Shown here: piece by piece, positions 52,546 through 62,593 of the stretch | Numbering within the stretch: position 1 is the first letter of the stretch | Layout of the letters: every line of letters starts with the position of its first letter | DNA from: Polluticaenibacter yanchengensis | GTDB lineage: Bacteria > Bacteroidota > Bacteroidia > Chitinophagales > Chitinophagaceae | Length of the DNA stretch: 64,000 nucleotides | Assembly (NCBI GenBank): GCA_027854065.1 | Contig: JAQGEF010000005.1 | Coordinates: forward strand, 124,001-188,000 | Reading direction: 5' to 3' | Notes under the pieces: model-generated | The model's database searches: none | Seen by the model: only the letters and a program-made list of their open reading frames with translations | What the model was told of the DNA's origin: nothing | Position numbers and translations under genes: made by a program

Positions 52546-54093
52546 TTATTTATTTTTACTGTTAGCTAAATATTTTTCACGGATAATCTTTTCAACCGGA
52601 ACATTCTGCAATTTGCTTTCCAACCATGATATCACATCGAGATATGCAAAAGCCCTGGCCTCAATGCTATTATTTTCAAACTTTTTCAGTTTAATCAACA
52701 ATGCTTCAAATTTAGGCTTTACATCTTTATACGATAAGTGGAAACTTTCTTTTAAGAAACTGAACATTAGCTCTTCCACCCCGCTTAAATTCTCCATTTT
52801 GCTCATAAACCTGTAAACGGATTTTACCAGGTATGCCAGCAAATCATGATTGCCTAATTCAAAATGAGCTATTAAATGCAACAATCGTGCATAACATTGT
52901 AAATCGGTTCTTAAATCAACTTTCCAGTTAATGATTTTATTCAGGTAATCAATGGCTGTACTGTTATCACCACTGCCAAAATATAAGCATGCTATTTTAT
53001 AATAAAAAACAAGAATCCTGTGACTATCCAGGTACAGGCCCAATTCTTCCAGTTCATTTTCAATTTCGGGTACCAGTTTGATGCCTTCAGAAAATGTGCC
53101 TTCCAAAAAGTGTTTGTTTAGCTTGGAAGTATATAAGTACATGAATGTCTGGATTCTGTAGTTTTCATTGCCCTGGATATGTGGTGATGACCAGAAGTTC
53201 TCAAAGGTTTCAAGTAATTCGAGAAATTTTTTGCCATTCTTCAAATCGTAATGAGCGCTCAATAAGTTATGGACACCTTTTATATATTGTAAAGTATCTA
53301 CAAAACGCATTTTAGGAAACTCATCAAATAAGTTTACCCAACGTTGTGTGTATTTATAATATCCTAAAAAGTCCTGTAAAATAAACGAATACCAGGTGTA
53401 TGACTGGTAATAATAGAGTTTATGATAAAACGAATTCGTAATATCAATTTCACTGACAATATGTGATTCAAAAAATGCTTTTAATTTGGACTCGTCTTCT
53501 TTATTTCTTGCATGGCCATGCTGTATATACCAACTGTAAAGTTGCAGGCTCAGATTACTCAATTTATTGATCTCCTCCATTTTAGCCAATGAATGCATGG
53601 ATTCGTTAGCCAACTGGTCTGCTCTTTCTTTCAAACTGCGGGTAATGTACATACTCTCAATTTTCTTTTCGAAAGTGACTACCAGTAAATGATAGGTTTG
53701 CTGCTGATAATTGATCGTGATCTGCTTTAAACGTTCCAGTACCTTTAATGCCTGCAGATATAATCCTTTGTTAAACAATATACGCGCATAATCCAACTGC
53801 TCATGCAATTGCAGTTCAATGTTATTATCATCTTTCAATAACCTTAAGCTGGTTAAAATATGCTTGTATAAACTGGCCTTTAAATTACTTAACTGGAGCT
53901 TGGTAAGCGAGGGATTTTTCTTTAACAGATTATATTCATCATACTCTTCCATTTTATCCAATGCATCAAAAAGTATCACCACTTTCATTTCAGCATCGGT
54001 ATTACGTTGAATGTACAATTTAAAATTACGCTTCTCACCTTTTCCCAATGATTTTATTAATTGGAAAAGATCATCTTTTTGTCTGTTTGGCAT
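52546..54093 (-). CDS. TPR-like helical repeat protein
   Basis: 515 residues, almost entirely helical, with about ten helix pairs (YARILFNKGLYLQALKVLER, ACLYFGSGDNSTAIDYLNKI). No signal peptide, so cytosolic. The opening PNRQKDDLFQLIKSLGKGEKR is common to unnamed Bacteroidota proteins. The likely role is protein-protein scaffolding; the partner is unknown. First gene of the two-gene unit with DUF5103. Confidence 0.7.
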   Translation of the reverse strand: MPNRQKDDLFQLIKSLGKGEKRNFKLYIQRNTDAEMKVVILFDALDKMEEYDEYNLLKKNPSLTKLQLSNLKASLYKHILTSLRLLKDDNNIELQLHEQLDYARILFNKGLYLQALKVLERLKQITINYQQQTYHLLVVTFEKKIESMYITRSLKERADQLANESMHSLAKMEEINKLSNLSLQLYSWYIQHGHARNKEDESKLKAFFESHIVSEIDITNSFYHKLYYYQSYTWYSFILQDFLGYYKYTQRWVNLFDEFPKMRFVDTLQYIKGVHNLLSAHYDLKNGKKFLELLETFENFWSSPHIQGNENYRIQTFMYLYTSKLNKHFLEGTFSEGIKLVPEIENELEELGLYLDSHRILVFYYKIACLYFGSGDNSTAIDYLNKIINWKVDLRTDLQCYARLLHLIAHFELGNHDLLAYLVKSVYRFMSKMENLSGVEELMFSFLKESFHLSYKDVKPKFEALLIKLKKFENNSIEARAFAYLDVISWLESKLQNVPVEKIIREKYLANSKNK

Positions 54094-54242
54094 TGCTTCA
54101 GTCTAATAAATATGATTTGTAAAAAAATCGAACTTTAAAGTTAATGAAAATAAAGATAAATAAATCGCTTATAACTCATCATTCAAAATTGTCACTTACT
54201 TACGTTGACTATTTGTTAAATTTTATTATTATTTGCAGAAAT

Positions 54243-54941
54243 TTATCGAATAATATCTTTCAGCAACAATTCCGCTATCTGCCAATCTGTTGGCGTATCC
54301 AGGTCAATAGATAAAAGCGGGTCGTCCATCACGAGCTTCTTCTTATTGAGCAAATAAATATCTCTCTTCTCTGCAAGTATTTCGTTATCAAACAAATACA
54401 AAGAGCCGTTTGCTTCCCATACTTTAGGGCAATCCTGCCGGCGGGTAAAATTGCCTTTTTTACTCCGTTGCAATAAACCGCCCTCCTCTTCATATAGTAC
54501 AAAATATGGATTCGATTCTGTTTCTTTTACCGACAAGATCATTTCAAATGATTCCTTACTGTCTATCATTGCCAGTAGTTCATTAATATGTTTAGCCTGC
54601 CTGTAAGGCGATGTCGGTTGAAGAAGCAAAGTGTACTTAAACGTCCTGCCCTGTGTTTTTAAAAAATCCAGGGCATGTAGGATCACCACATTACTGGAAG
54701 CTGTGTCTCCTGAAATGTCTTCAGGTCTTAAAAATGGCACTGGAATACCGTAATCCTCCACCGTTTCTTTAATCTTAACATCATCTGTACTTACCAGTAT
54801 TTGTTCAGGTGCAAAAAATTGCCTGGCAATGTCCAGCGAATAATAAATTAAAGGTTTACCCAGGAGCGGCTTAATATTCTTTCCGGGAATACCTTTAGAA
54901 CCACCGCGAGCCGGTATCAGTACTAATATATCTTCTCTCAT
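54243..54941 (-). CDS. neuA: CMP-nonulosonate synthetase (acylneuraminate cytidylyltransferase)
   Basis: 232 residues. LVLIPARGGSKGIPGKNIKPL is the CTP-binding signature; QPTSPYRQAKHINELLA and DLDTPTDWQIAE the metal/substrate regions. It activates a sialic-acid-type sugar as CMP ester. It overlaps neuC by 4 bases (ATGA). Whether the sugar is Neu5Ac or legionaminic acid cannot be decided from this gene alone. Confidence 0.9.
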   Translation of the reverse strand: MREDILVLIPARGGSKGIPGKNIKPLLGKPLIYYSLDIARQFFAPEQILVSTDDVKIKETVEDYGIPVPFLRPEDISGDTASSNVVILHALDFLKTQGRTFKYTLLLQPTSPYRQAKHINELLAMIDSKESFEMILSVKETESNPYFVLYEEEGGLLQRSKKGNFTRRQDCPKVWEANGSLYLFDNEILAEKRDIYLLNKKKLVMDDPLLSIDLDTPTDWQIAELLLKDIIR

Positions 54942-56089
54942 GTGCTTGCCGGGTGTTTAACAAATAAATCCTGGAATACTTTCTGTTTTGGTGTGTCCCA
55001 TACCGCATTCATCCTGAGCGTATCTATGAACTGTTGGGCACTGGTACCATCCCCATAAAAATTCGTTTTGGGATAGGATTTAACTTCCAGCACTACTTTA
55101 ATGGCCTCAAGGATCTTTTCTACTTCAAAAGGCACATTGATAATGGATTCATAATGGAACCTGTTCAATTGTCTTGAACCAATGTTAATGGTGGGAACAC
55201 CATAAGCCGGTGCTTCATGGATACCGGAGCTGGAATTACCAATGAGAAACTGCGCGTGTTTCAGCAAACTCAAAAAGTATTCAAAACGGATAGATGGAAA
55301 TATTTTGATATTAGGGATATCTTTCAAATCCTCTTCAAAAGACCTGAAAATATACTCAGCGCCCATATCGTTATTAGGTTGCACCACAATATAATTCTGA
55401 CCACTGTCTTTTAATGCTTTTACAAATGTTTTCGCATGCTCATATTGTTTGTCCGTTTCCGTAGTAACCGGATGAAGGATAGCAATGGCAAATTCATCAA
55501 AAGGCAGTTCATAGCGCTCTATCGCCATTTCCAATGTAGGCAAATCTTTTGAATACATGATATCAATATCCGGTGAGCCAATATTGAAAATAGAACTTTC
55601 CAGTTCGCCCAGTTGCAGCAAACGCTGTTTGGCATTATCATTGGCTATAAAATGCAAATGAGATAATTTGGAAGTTGAATGCCTGATCAGATCGTCAATA
55701 GTGCCGGACACTTCTCCCCCTTCGATATGGGCTACCAGTATATTTCTTAAAGCGCCTGTTATAGCACCTGCCAAAGTTTCTATCCTGTCACCATGTATCA
55801 CAATCATATCTACCTGGTTCTCGTTAATATAGCTGGATAAGCCTGAAATGGTTTTAGACAAAACCACTTCCATCGGGTCACCTTCCATCTGGTTGATGAA
55901 TGTAAACAGGTAAGGCGTATAACCCGAGTTTTTTAATTCGTTGATAGTAGTACCGTACTTGGATAGCATGTGCATACCCGTGCCGAAAATCACAAAATCA
56001 AAATCCTCGCTGTCCCTTACAATATTTATTAAAGGCTTTAATTTTCCAAAGTCTGCCCTCGTCCCTGTTAAGAATAATATTTTCTTCAT
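54938..56089 (-). CDS. neuC: UDP-sugar 2-epimerase (hydrolysing), NeuC/LegG type
   Basis: 383 residues. FLTGTRADFGKLKPL at the start, VIHGDRIETLAGAITGALRN, HIEGGEVSGTIDDLIRHSTS and IGNSSSGIHEAPAYG mark the hydrolysing GT-B epimerase family. It makes ManNAc (or 2,4-diacetamido-mannose in the legionaminic route) and UDP. Middle gene of neuB-neuC-neuA. Confidence 0.9.
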   Translation of the reverse strand: MKKILFLTGTRADFGKLKPLINIVRDSEDFDFVIFGTGMHMLSKYGTTINELKNSGYTPYLFTFINQMEGDPMEVVLSKTISGLSSYINENQVDMIVIHGDRIETLAGAITGALRNILVAHIEGGEVSGTIDDLIRHSTSKLSHLHFIANDNAKQRLLQLGELESSIFNIGSPDIDIMYSKDLPTLEMAIERYELPFDEFAIAILHPVTTETDKQYEHAKTFVKALKDSGQNYIVVQPNNDMGAEYIFRSFEEDLKDIPNIKIFPSIRFEYFLSLLKHAQFLIGNSSSGIHEAPAYGVPTINIGSRQLNRFHYESIINVPFEVEKILEAIKVVLEVKSYPKTNFYGDGTSAQQFIDTLRMNAVWDTPKQKVFQDLFVKHPAST

Positions 56090-56119
56090 TCAATCATTTA
56101 ATCGTTTAGATAGATCTAT

Positions 56120-57172
56120 TTAGGCACTGGCAATATCTTCCCAGCTGAGTTGCACATCCTGTTCCAGATCTGTAACCGCCACTTTGCCTAACACATCATT
56201 AAAATGTTCTGCCAGTATTTTGCCGGTACCAGGCCTTTTAACCCAAATATTTTCACTTGTAAATGCTTCTCCTTTTTTTACCGGTGCAATGGTGCACACT
56301 GTAGCAAAAGCAAAGTCAATGGTCACTTGTTCCTCTTTCGCCGGTTCTTTTGCACCACCACGCATTAGTGCGATCTCCGCGCTGGACTTTATCAGTTCCG
56401 CACAAGCCTGTTCATCCATGCTGCATATAATGTCCGGCCCGGGACGGTCCATATGGTCCGTAAAATGCCTTTCCAGGATGGATGCACCTAATGCAACGGC
56501 TGCCAGGCAGGCATTATTATTTAACGTGTGATCGGACAGTCCGAAAACTTTATCGGGAAATGCTTCGTGCATTTGCTGCATCGCACCTAACCGCACCAAG
56601 TGTATGGGTGTCGGGTAGAGGTTAGTTGTATGTAACAATGCCACCGGCACTTTGTGTTTATCAAAAATAGCCACTGCTTTTTTAATGCTTTCAATGGTAT
56701 TCATACCGGTACTCAAAATTACAGGCTTACCAAACCCGGCAATATGTTCCAGCAACGGGTAGTTATTACATTCTCCCGAACCGATTTTATAGGCCGGGAT
56801 ATTAAATTGGTGCAAACGGTCTGCTGCTGCCCGGGAAAATGGTGTGGATATAAAAATCATGCCCTTACTTTCCACATAGTCTTTAAGCGCTAACTCATCT
56901 GCTTCATTCAGTGAACAACGCTCCATTATTTCGTAAATTGAGACATCGGCATTTCCCGGGATTACTTTTTTTGCTGCGCCGCTCATTTCATCAGCCACAA
57001 TATGTGTTTGATGCTTTACCACCTCTACTCCTGCCCTGTGTGCCGCGTCCACCATTTGTTTGGCCAGTTCCAGGGAACCTTCGTGGTTGATGCCTATTTC
57101 AGCAATTACTAATGGTGCATAACCAGGCCCGATCTTTCTTCCTTGTATTTCTATATAAGTTGTATGGTCCAA
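56120..57172 (-). CDS. neuB: Nonulosonate (N-acetylneuraminate/legionaminate) synthase
   Basis: 350 residues. A TIM-barrel synthase domain ([58 protein letters not shown]) plus a C-terminal SAF/antifreeze-like domain ([19 protein letters not shown]). It condenses an N-acyl hexosamine with phosphoenolpyruvate. First gene of the operon; its promoter lies in 57173-57300, where I see no clear consensus. Products probably decorate surface glycans or exported glycoproteins. Confidence 0.92.
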   Translation of the reverse strand: MDHTTYIEIQGRKIGPGYAPLVIAEIGINHEGSLELAKQMVDAAHRAGVEVVKHQTHIVADEMSGAAKKVIPGNADVSIYEIMERCSLNEADELALKDYVESKGMIFISTPFSRAAADRLHQFNIPAYKIGSGECNNYPLLEHIAGFGKPVILSTGMNTIESIKKAVAIFDKHKVPVALLHTTNLYPTPIHLVRLGAMQQMHEAFPDKVFGLSDHTLNNNACLAAVALGASILERHFTDHMDRPGPDIICSMDEQACAELIKSSAEIALMRGGAKEPAKEEQVTIDFAFATVCTIAPVKKGEAFTSENIWVKRPGTGKILAEHFNDVLGKVAVTDLEQDVQLSWEDIASA

Positions 57173-57302
57173 TGTCTTTATTTTAAGGTGGTAAAAATAA
57201 TTAAAATGAACGATAATATATGATTCACTGATTCAGATTTGAATCAGGCCAATATAATTAATCATTTGGGGCTATGAACGTTGGTAATTCTGCGGAACAT
57301 TT

Positions 57303-57437
57303 GTTCAGCGTGCTTATGGCTCCGCTAGCGCTCGGTGTATTTTTGCAGGTACTTTTATGGATATTGGGCTGCTTGAATTTATCCTGCAAAAATACACTGG
57401 CTCGTTCCTCGCCACCAACGCATGCTGCAGCCCATGG
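57303..57437 (-). repeat. Dispersed repeat R1, copy 2 (inverted relative to copy 1)
   Basis: Reverse complement of the element at 2738-2872, with the internal TTTTTGCAGG/CCTGCAAAAA stem kept. Confidence 0.75.
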
Positions 57438-57499
57438 GCAAAAGAATGCTGATTGTGGCCGCTAAAATAATATGATTAATAAACAATACCGGCATCGGA

Positions 57500-57702
57500 G
57501 CGGGTGAGGGATAGTAACAAAGTACCCCGGATTTCCGCCCCGGATTTTCTACCGGTTTTAATGATTGGGAAATAGCGGGCTTTACAGGAGCAGGCGGAAA
57601 ACGGCGTACTGTGTATAGCCCGACCCTTTTGCACTGAATGGATAAAGTATCATATAGCCACACAATGTCTGAATAAAGCCGCTGCAAAAGGGGCACCCCA
57701 TC
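57500..57702 (+). repeat. REP-like element R3, copy 2
   Basis: GGGTGAGGGATAGTAAC, TTCCGCCCCGGATT, then TATAGCCCGACCC and GGGGCACCCC. It is longer and more diverged than copy 1. No gene is seen in 57438-57737. Confidence 0.5.
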
Positions 57703-57737
57703 ATAAAAAATCCTGTTGATGGCTGTTTATAAAACAC

Positions 57738-57759
57738 AAAAGAGGCCGGAGCCTCTTTT
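57738..57759 (-). terminator. Terminator of the 57761-58258 gene
   Basis: AAAAGAGGC-CGGA-GCCTCTTTT, a 9-bp stem with tetraloop directly after the stop codon. Confidence 0.85.
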
Positions 57760-57760
57760 A

Positions 57761-58258
57761 TTATTTTTTCTTTTTCAATAACCTGATACTATCAAGGAAT
57801 TCCGAAATTAATTCTACAGATTCTGCTTTATAAGTTTTCTGGTCTTTTACCACAATCTGTACGGCCTGGATGCTGTCATCTAATATAAATACCAGCAATT
57901 GTGAGAACTCTTCTTCCCCGTCAACAACGGTTTTGGCACCGTTCTCCAGGTATTTGATACCTTCTATTGTTGTTTTCTTTTTAGGAGATGGGATCGGTGC
58001 ATTATTAGTAGCAGTGGCCATTATTGTCTGCCATTGCTGCCTGTAACTGCTGTCCGGTTTGGGCGCAGGTTCTGCAACTTCGTGAAATATGAACCTCACA
58101 TTATTCTTACTGGCTGAAATGCCCTGGTAGGTAGTGAGGTTGGCTTCAACATGCTTACTGAACTTGGACGGTAATTTAAATTTGAGGTTACCGAACTCTT
58201 GTGAAAAACTCGCGATGGATATGATCATAGCAAGAATAGTAACGATGCCCTTTTTCAT
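57761..58258 (-). CDS. Secreted hypothetical protein
   Basis: 165 residues. Signal peptide MKKGIVTILAMIISIASFS followed by QEFGNLKFKLPSKFSKHVEA. The rest alternates strands and helices (LVFILDDSIQAVQIVVKDQK) with no known motif. Periplasmic or secreted. Divergent from the GH13 lipoprotein gene across 95 bp. Confidence 0.6.
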   Translation of the reverse strand: MKKGIVTILAMIISIASFSQEFGNLKFKLPSKFSKHVEANLTTYQGISASKNNVRFIFHEVAEPAPKPDSSYRQQWQTIMATATNNAPIPSPKKKTTIEGIKYLENGAKTVVDGEEEFSQLLVFILDDSIQAVQIVVKDQKTYKAESVELISEFLDSIRLLKKKK

Positions 58259-58304
58259 TTTTGTAATGTTTTTTAGTTCTTTTTTGTTTTTGTAAATATA
58301 AAAG

Positions 58305-58334
58305 TTTGTTTTTTATTATTAATGTGTATTTTTG
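58305..58334 (+). promoter_or_regulatory. Bacteroidota-type promoter of the GH13 gene
   Basis: TTTG at 58305-58308, 18 bases, then TATTTTTG at 58327-58334, a near-ideal match to TTTG-N19-TAnnTTTG, 19 bases before the first ATG. Confidence 0.65.
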
Positions 58335-58353
58335 ACACATTAAACAGATTCGC

Positions 58354-59742
58354 ATGCATATGAAAACTCTTTATGGAATGGCTTTGGCCACTGCATTACT
58401 GGCTGTTGGCTGCAAGAGCAGCACCAGCAATAATAATACCACAGGTAAAGCTGAAGATGCTAAAACGGCAACGATAGTAGATGGTATTCCTGACTTTATG
58501 CTCCAGGGAAATATTTATGAAGTTAATGTGAGGCAATATACGCCTGAGGGTACTTTTAACGCTTTTGCCAAGCATTTGCCGAGGCTGAAGGAAATGGGTG
58601 TACAGACGCTTTGGTTTATGCCAATTAATCCTATTAGTGTTAAGGACAGAAAGGGGGTATTAGGTAGTTATTACGCGGTGCAGGATTATAAAGGGATCAA
58701 CCCGGAATTCGGTAACCTGGACGATTGGAAGAGCCTGGTGAACAAAGCGCACGAAATGGGCTTTAAAGTAATGATTGACTGGGTGGCTAACCATACGGGT
58801 GCGGATAATAAATGGCTGGAAACTAATAAGGATTTTTTTGTGCTGGACAGCGTTACGAAAGAACCGGTGTTTGCTTTTGACTGGAGCGACACACGTGACC
58901 TGAATTATGATAACCCGACGCTAGTTGATAGCATGATCAGTGCTATGAAATTCTGGGTAACGGAAACCAATATTGATGGTTTCCGTTGCGATGTGGCCGG
59001 TGAAGTGCCGGATGCTTTCTGGAATAAAGCTATAAAAGCGCTAAAGGAAGTGAAACCGGATATTGTGATGCTGGCAGAAGGTGATAAACCATCATTGATA
59101 AATGCGGGTTTCCAGATCAGTTATCCGTGGAATATGTACCATGTAACTAAAGAAATAGCAAGCGGTAAAAAGGATGCTTCTTATATGGATACTGCCTTGC
59201 AACAGGTTTATAAAAATATGCCGAAGGATGCTTACCAGTTATGGTTTACGAGTAATCATGATGAAAATAGCTGGAACAAAGCTGACTATGAAACGATGCC
59301 TGGTAAGATACATGCGCCTTTTGCTGTTTTAACGCAGACATTGCCGTTGGGTATTCCTTTAATTTACAGCGGACAGGAAGAACCTTATCTTGATTCTATC
59401 AGTTTCTTTTATAAAAACACGATCAATTTTAAAGAGTATAACCGGGCGCCGTTCTATAAAGTTTTACTGGAACTTAGGAAAACAAACCCTGCACTGGCTG
59501 CAAATGTTCCGGCAGAGACGATTCAATTGGGTAATCCTAAGCAGGTATATGCTTTTGTAAGAAAAAAGGATGATCATGAAGTGTTAGTAATTACGAATCT
59601 GAGTAATAAGACTGCTGCTGTAAATTTTAAAGGAAGTAAAATCAGCGGTGAATGGACGAATGTATTTTCTAAAATGAATGAAAAACTAACAGACTCTACT
59701 ATTAATCTTGAAAGTTACGGATTCAGAGTTTACAGTAAATAA
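58354..59742 (+). CDS. GH13 alpha-amylase family lipoprotein
   Basis: 462 residues. A lipoprotein signal with lipobox ALLAVGC precedes a Ser/Asn/Thr-rich linker. The four GH13 regions are intact: I D142-WVAN-H147, II FRCD213 (nucleophile), III E242 in MLAEGD (acid/base), IV NHD303. The enzyme should cleave or transfer alpha-glucans, anchored in the outer membrane or facing the periplasm. ATG at 58360 is an equally good start (MKTLYGMALATALL). It stands alone, with a bidirectional terminator after it. Confidence 0.92.
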   Translation: MHMKTLYGMALATALLAVGCKSSTSNNNTTGKAEDAKTATIVDGIPDFMLQGNIYEVNVRQYTPEGTFNAFAKHLPRLKEMGVQTLWFMPINPISVKDRKGVLGSYYAVQDYKGINPEFGNLDDWKSLVNKAHEMGFKVMIDWVANHTGADNKWLETNKDFFVLDSVTKEPVFAFDWSDTRDLNYDNPTLVDSMISAMKFWVTETNIDGFRCDVAGEVPDAFWNKAIKALKEVKPDIVMLAEGDKPSLINAGFQISYPWNMYHVTKEIASGKKDASYMDTALQQVYKNMPKDAYQLWFTSNHDENSWNKADYETMPGKIHAPFAVLTQTLPLGIPLIYSGQEEPYLDSISFFYKNTINFKEYNRAPFYKVLLELRKTNPALAANVPAETIQLGNPKQVYAFVRKKDDHEVLVITNLSNKTAAVNFKGSKISGEWTNVFSKMNEKLTDSTINLESYGFRVYSK

Positions 59743-59760
59743 TGATGATAAAATAAATAA

Positions 59761-59790
59761 AAATACCCCGGTTATTGCCGGGGTATTTTT
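59761..59790. terminator. Bidirectional terminator
   Basis: AAATACCCCGG-TTATTG-CCGGGGTATTT, an 11-bp perfect stem with A and T runs on both sides, between convergent genes. Confidence 0.9.
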
Positions 59791-59797
59791 ATTTATT

Positions 59798-60622
59798 TTA
59801 TTCGGACAGATTATCAAAAATATCAAAGCCGGTTTTGCAATACGGGCAGGTTGTTTTGCCAAATAGATAGTTGATGGTTGTTTTCATGGAGTCTATATTT
59901 AAAGCATGAATGTAATAACTTAACCATTCGTAATTTTTACCGGCAGCAATCGTTTTTGAAAATGCGGATTCCTGCAAAAGAGTGGGTTCCACCGGGTATT
60001 TTTTCTGGTTTTTCTTAAACACCGGGTCCTCGGTATATAGAACAAGCCTGCCTTTTTCATTCCACAATATTAATGGTTCTTCACACTCGGGGCAGCAACA
60101 TTCATATTCTTCATTGGTGCTGTATCGCCATAAAATGGATGATACTTTGTAAATATGGTTTGCTACGGCTAGTGCTAACAGGAAATAACGTTTTTCATCT
60201 TCTTCTTTCTCCTGCACCTGTTCCATTAGTGACAAAGCAATGGGATTTAGTTTCTTTAGAGAATTTTTGAAACTCTGTTTAATCTCATGAACGACTTCTT
60301 CTTTGCATTTGCTGCTTTTAAAAATAGAATTTAATTCGGCATCTCCTCCAAATTCTGACAGGGTTATTGACAGGTTCAATAATGTATCGAAACGAAAACT
60401 GTGGTCATGACTAGCTTCGCAAATGGCTATAAGATGCGGGAAAGCTGCAAAGGTTGATTCATATAAACTTCCCTGGTGATACATATATTCAGATGTTAGT
60501 TCCTGCAGTATATCGCTGTCCCAGGTCTGCTTTATCTGCTCAATTAATGCGGGAATATTTTCCGAATTAAGAAATGGACTGTCCACTTTTTTCCATTCTG
60601 ATTTATTTGTTAGTTCTAACAT
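59798..60622 (-). CDS. Hypothetical protein with two CxxC pairs
   Basis: 274 residues, soluble, mostly helical. Cys pairs ECCCPECEEPL (near residue 175) and TCPYCKTGFDIF (near the end) suggest zinc binding. EYMYHQGSLYESTFAAFPHLI, near residue 45, recalls immunity-like or HEAT-type proteins in Bacteroidota. Function unknown. The 256 bases upstream hold only the next terminator. Confidence 0.6.
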   Translation of the reverse strand: MLELTNKSEWKKVDSPFLNSENIPALIEQIKQTWDSDILQELTSEYMYHQGSLYESTFAAFPHLIAICEASHDHSFRFDTLLNLSITLSEFGGDAELNSIFKSSKCKEEVVHEIKQSFKNSLKKLNPIALSLMEQVQEKEEDEKRYFLLALAVANHIYKVSSILWRYSTNEEYECCCPECEEPLILWNEKGRLVLYTEDPVFKKNQKKYPVEPTLLQESAFSKTIAAGKNYEWLSYYIHALNIDSMKTTINYLFGKTTCPYCKTGFDIFDNLSE

Positions 60623-60818
60623 TTGCTTGTTTTAAGAGTATGAATTGGGTTTAACCAGCTCTAAATATGATATAAAAGCCTTATGCTAAATTAATAAAAA
60701 GTTGACAATTTGATGAATGGTTTTGAAAAGCAATGAAAGTTTTGGGCAGTGATTTCTAGTATGTCATTCATAATTTTAGCACCTGTAACGGATGTCTGGG
60801 GGTTTACTTAATGCAAAA

Positions 60819-60844
60819 GAGGTTGTCCCAAATGGAACAACCTC
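60819..60844 (-). terminator. Terminator of the M28 peptidase gene
   Basis: GAGGTTGT and ACAACCTC form the stem; on the - strand it is followed by TTTTGC. Confidence 0.75.
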
Positions 60845-60878
60845 CCGGTAAATATAAATATGAATTTAACAACAACAA

Positions 60879-62465
60879 TTAATCAAATCCACCTTTGCGG
60901 GTTGGCGATTTCTTTTCCGGCCACTCTCCTGCCCTTCCTCTTGCGCCTGCCTCATTTTTAGGCAATACGATTTTTTCGCGTGAAGTTTTGTTCGGATCTT
61001 CACTTGCCATATATGCTAAGGCTGCTGTAAGGATTGCATTATTTTTCAGATCGTCAAATACAATTTTATCGTAAGTATCTTTTTGGGTATGCCAGGTTAA
61101 ACGGCCATAATCCCAGCTTAATGAACTCAATGAAAATGCGGGCGCACCTGCTGCCACGAAAGATGCAAAATCTGACCCTCCGGCACCCGGCAAACCAGGA
61201 AAGTTCGTTTTTACATGTTTTCTTACGGAATCCGGAACATTGCTTAACCAGCGGGTGATGTACTCATAAGCGTGTAAGAAACCCTGGCCGGATATATCTA
61301 CTACCCTGCCTGTGCCATTGTCCTGGTTGAAAACGGCCTGGATGCCATCTACAATTTTAGTGCTGTCTTCTACAAAGGCACGGGAGCCATTTAAGCCTTG
61401 TTCTTCACTGCCCCAAAGCCCGATGATGATGGTGCGTTTTGGATTGGGATAATATTTTTTTAATAAACGGGCGGCTTCCATCATGGTTAAAGTTCCTGTT
61501 CCGTTATCAGTAGCACCGGTACCACCATCCCAGCTATCAAAATGTGCGGAAAGAATGACGTATTCATCCGGTTTTTCTACACCTTTGATTTCTGCAATTG
61601 TATTAAAAGTAGGCACAACACCTAATTCTTTGCTATCGACGCGTAATGATATTTTAGGCACTGTGCCATGTTCTATTAATCGGTACAATAAGCCATAATC
61701 TTCTAATGAAATATCAATGGTGGGTACTTTTTTGGTATTGGCACCAAAAATTTTATTGGAGCCATGTGCTTTGCTCCAGTAGCTGGTAAGAATACCCAAT
61801 GCTCCTGCATTCTCCAGCTGGCGCGCAAGTTCTTTTGTGGTAAAGCCTGTCTTTTTTATGCGGTTGTTCCAGTTCTGTGTTTCGGCTTCCTGCCTGGCTT
61901 TCATTCGGGCGATAGATTCTTCTGTTCCATATTCTTTCCAGTTCTCATCGGTACGGCCTGTAGGCTGCTGCTGGCTGATCATTACAAACTTGCCTTTTAC
62001 GGAAGAAAACCATTTTGCATAGGCAATACTGTCTGATAATTCCGGCAATAATACAACATCAGCAGTTACAGTTTTGCCTTTTGTGCCGGGGCTCCATGCC
62101 AGCTGGGTAGCTTCCAGGGATTTGATACGTGGAAATATCATATCTGCATGCGTAATGCCGCGCTCCCATCCACGCCATTCTCCATAGTTTTGTATTGAAG
62201 CATCTATTCCCCAGCTTTTAAATTTTGCTACTGCCCAATCTGCAGCCTGCTTCATTGCGGGAGAGCCTACCAAACGTGGGCCTATGCTGTCCAGTAATTC
62301 ATGTGCCAGTTGCTCCAGTTGCGAATGATTGCCGCCTTCTTCGGCCATTTTTACAATAACTTCAGGCTTGGGCGTCGCTGCTCTGTTTCTTGCTGGTTGG
62401 GCATTTGCAGCATAGGTACTTACTAATAATAGCGAAGTCAATACAATGTTCTTGATTTTTACCAT
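60879..62465 (-). CDS. M28 family metallopeptidase (PGCP/carboxypeptidase Q-like)
   Basis: 528 residues. Signal peptide to about residue 22 (TYAANA-QP). A PA domain insert lies around 130-270. Zinc ligands and catalytic residues: H308-x-D310 (SAHFDSW), D320 (GATDNGTG), E354-E355 (GSEEQGLNGS), D in FNQDNGTGRV, and the late His in LTWHTQKDTYDK. The family cleaves peptides from the N- or C-terminus in the periplasm. The tail ends with a short basic stretch (EKKSPTRKGGFD). Confidence 0.9.
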   Translation of the reverse strand: MVKIKNIVLTSLLLVSTYAANAQPARNRAATPKPEVIVKMAEEGGNHSQLEQLAHELLDSIGPRLVGSPAMKQAADWAVAKFKSWGIDASIQNYGEWRGWERGITHADMIFPRIKSLEATQLAWSPGTKGKTVTADVVLLPELSDSIAYAKWFSSVKGKFVMISQQQPTGRTDENWKEYGTEESIARMKARQEAETQNWNNRIKKTGFTTKELARQLENAGALGILTSYWSKAHGSNKIFGANTKKVPTIDISLEDYGLLYRLIEHGTVPKISLRVDSKELGVVPTFNTIAEIKGVEKPDEYVILSAHFDSWDGGTGATDNGTGTLTMMEAARLLKKYYPNPKRTIIIGLWGSEEQGLNGSRAFVEDSTKIVDGIQAVFNQDNGTGRVVDISGQGFLHAYEYITRWLSNVPDSVRKHVKTNFPGLPGAGGSDFASFVAAGAPAFSLSSLSWDYGRLTWHTQKDTYDKIVFDDLKNNAILTAALAYMASEDPNKTSREKIVLPKNEAGARGRAGEWPEKKSPTRKGGFD

Positions 62466-62550
62466 AATATTTAGCTGGTTAGTTCATAATTTGTAAAAGG
62501 TGTTAGACGTTAATTACCTGTAAATTCCATTGGTATTTAAGGCAATAAAA

Positions 62551-62574
62551 AAGCCATCCGTTTCAGGATGGCTT
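62551..62574 (-). terminator. Terminator of the TPR protein gene
   Basis: AAGCCATCC-GTTTCA-GGATGGCTT; on the - strand it is followed by a run of T. Confidence 0.85.
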
Positions 62575-62593
62575 AGTCTATCGTTATGAAAAA

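Noticed and set aside
57274..57696. Short frames on both strands between neuB and 57761
   Set aside because: They fall within repeats R1 and R3 and change composition at repeat borders; no coding signal.
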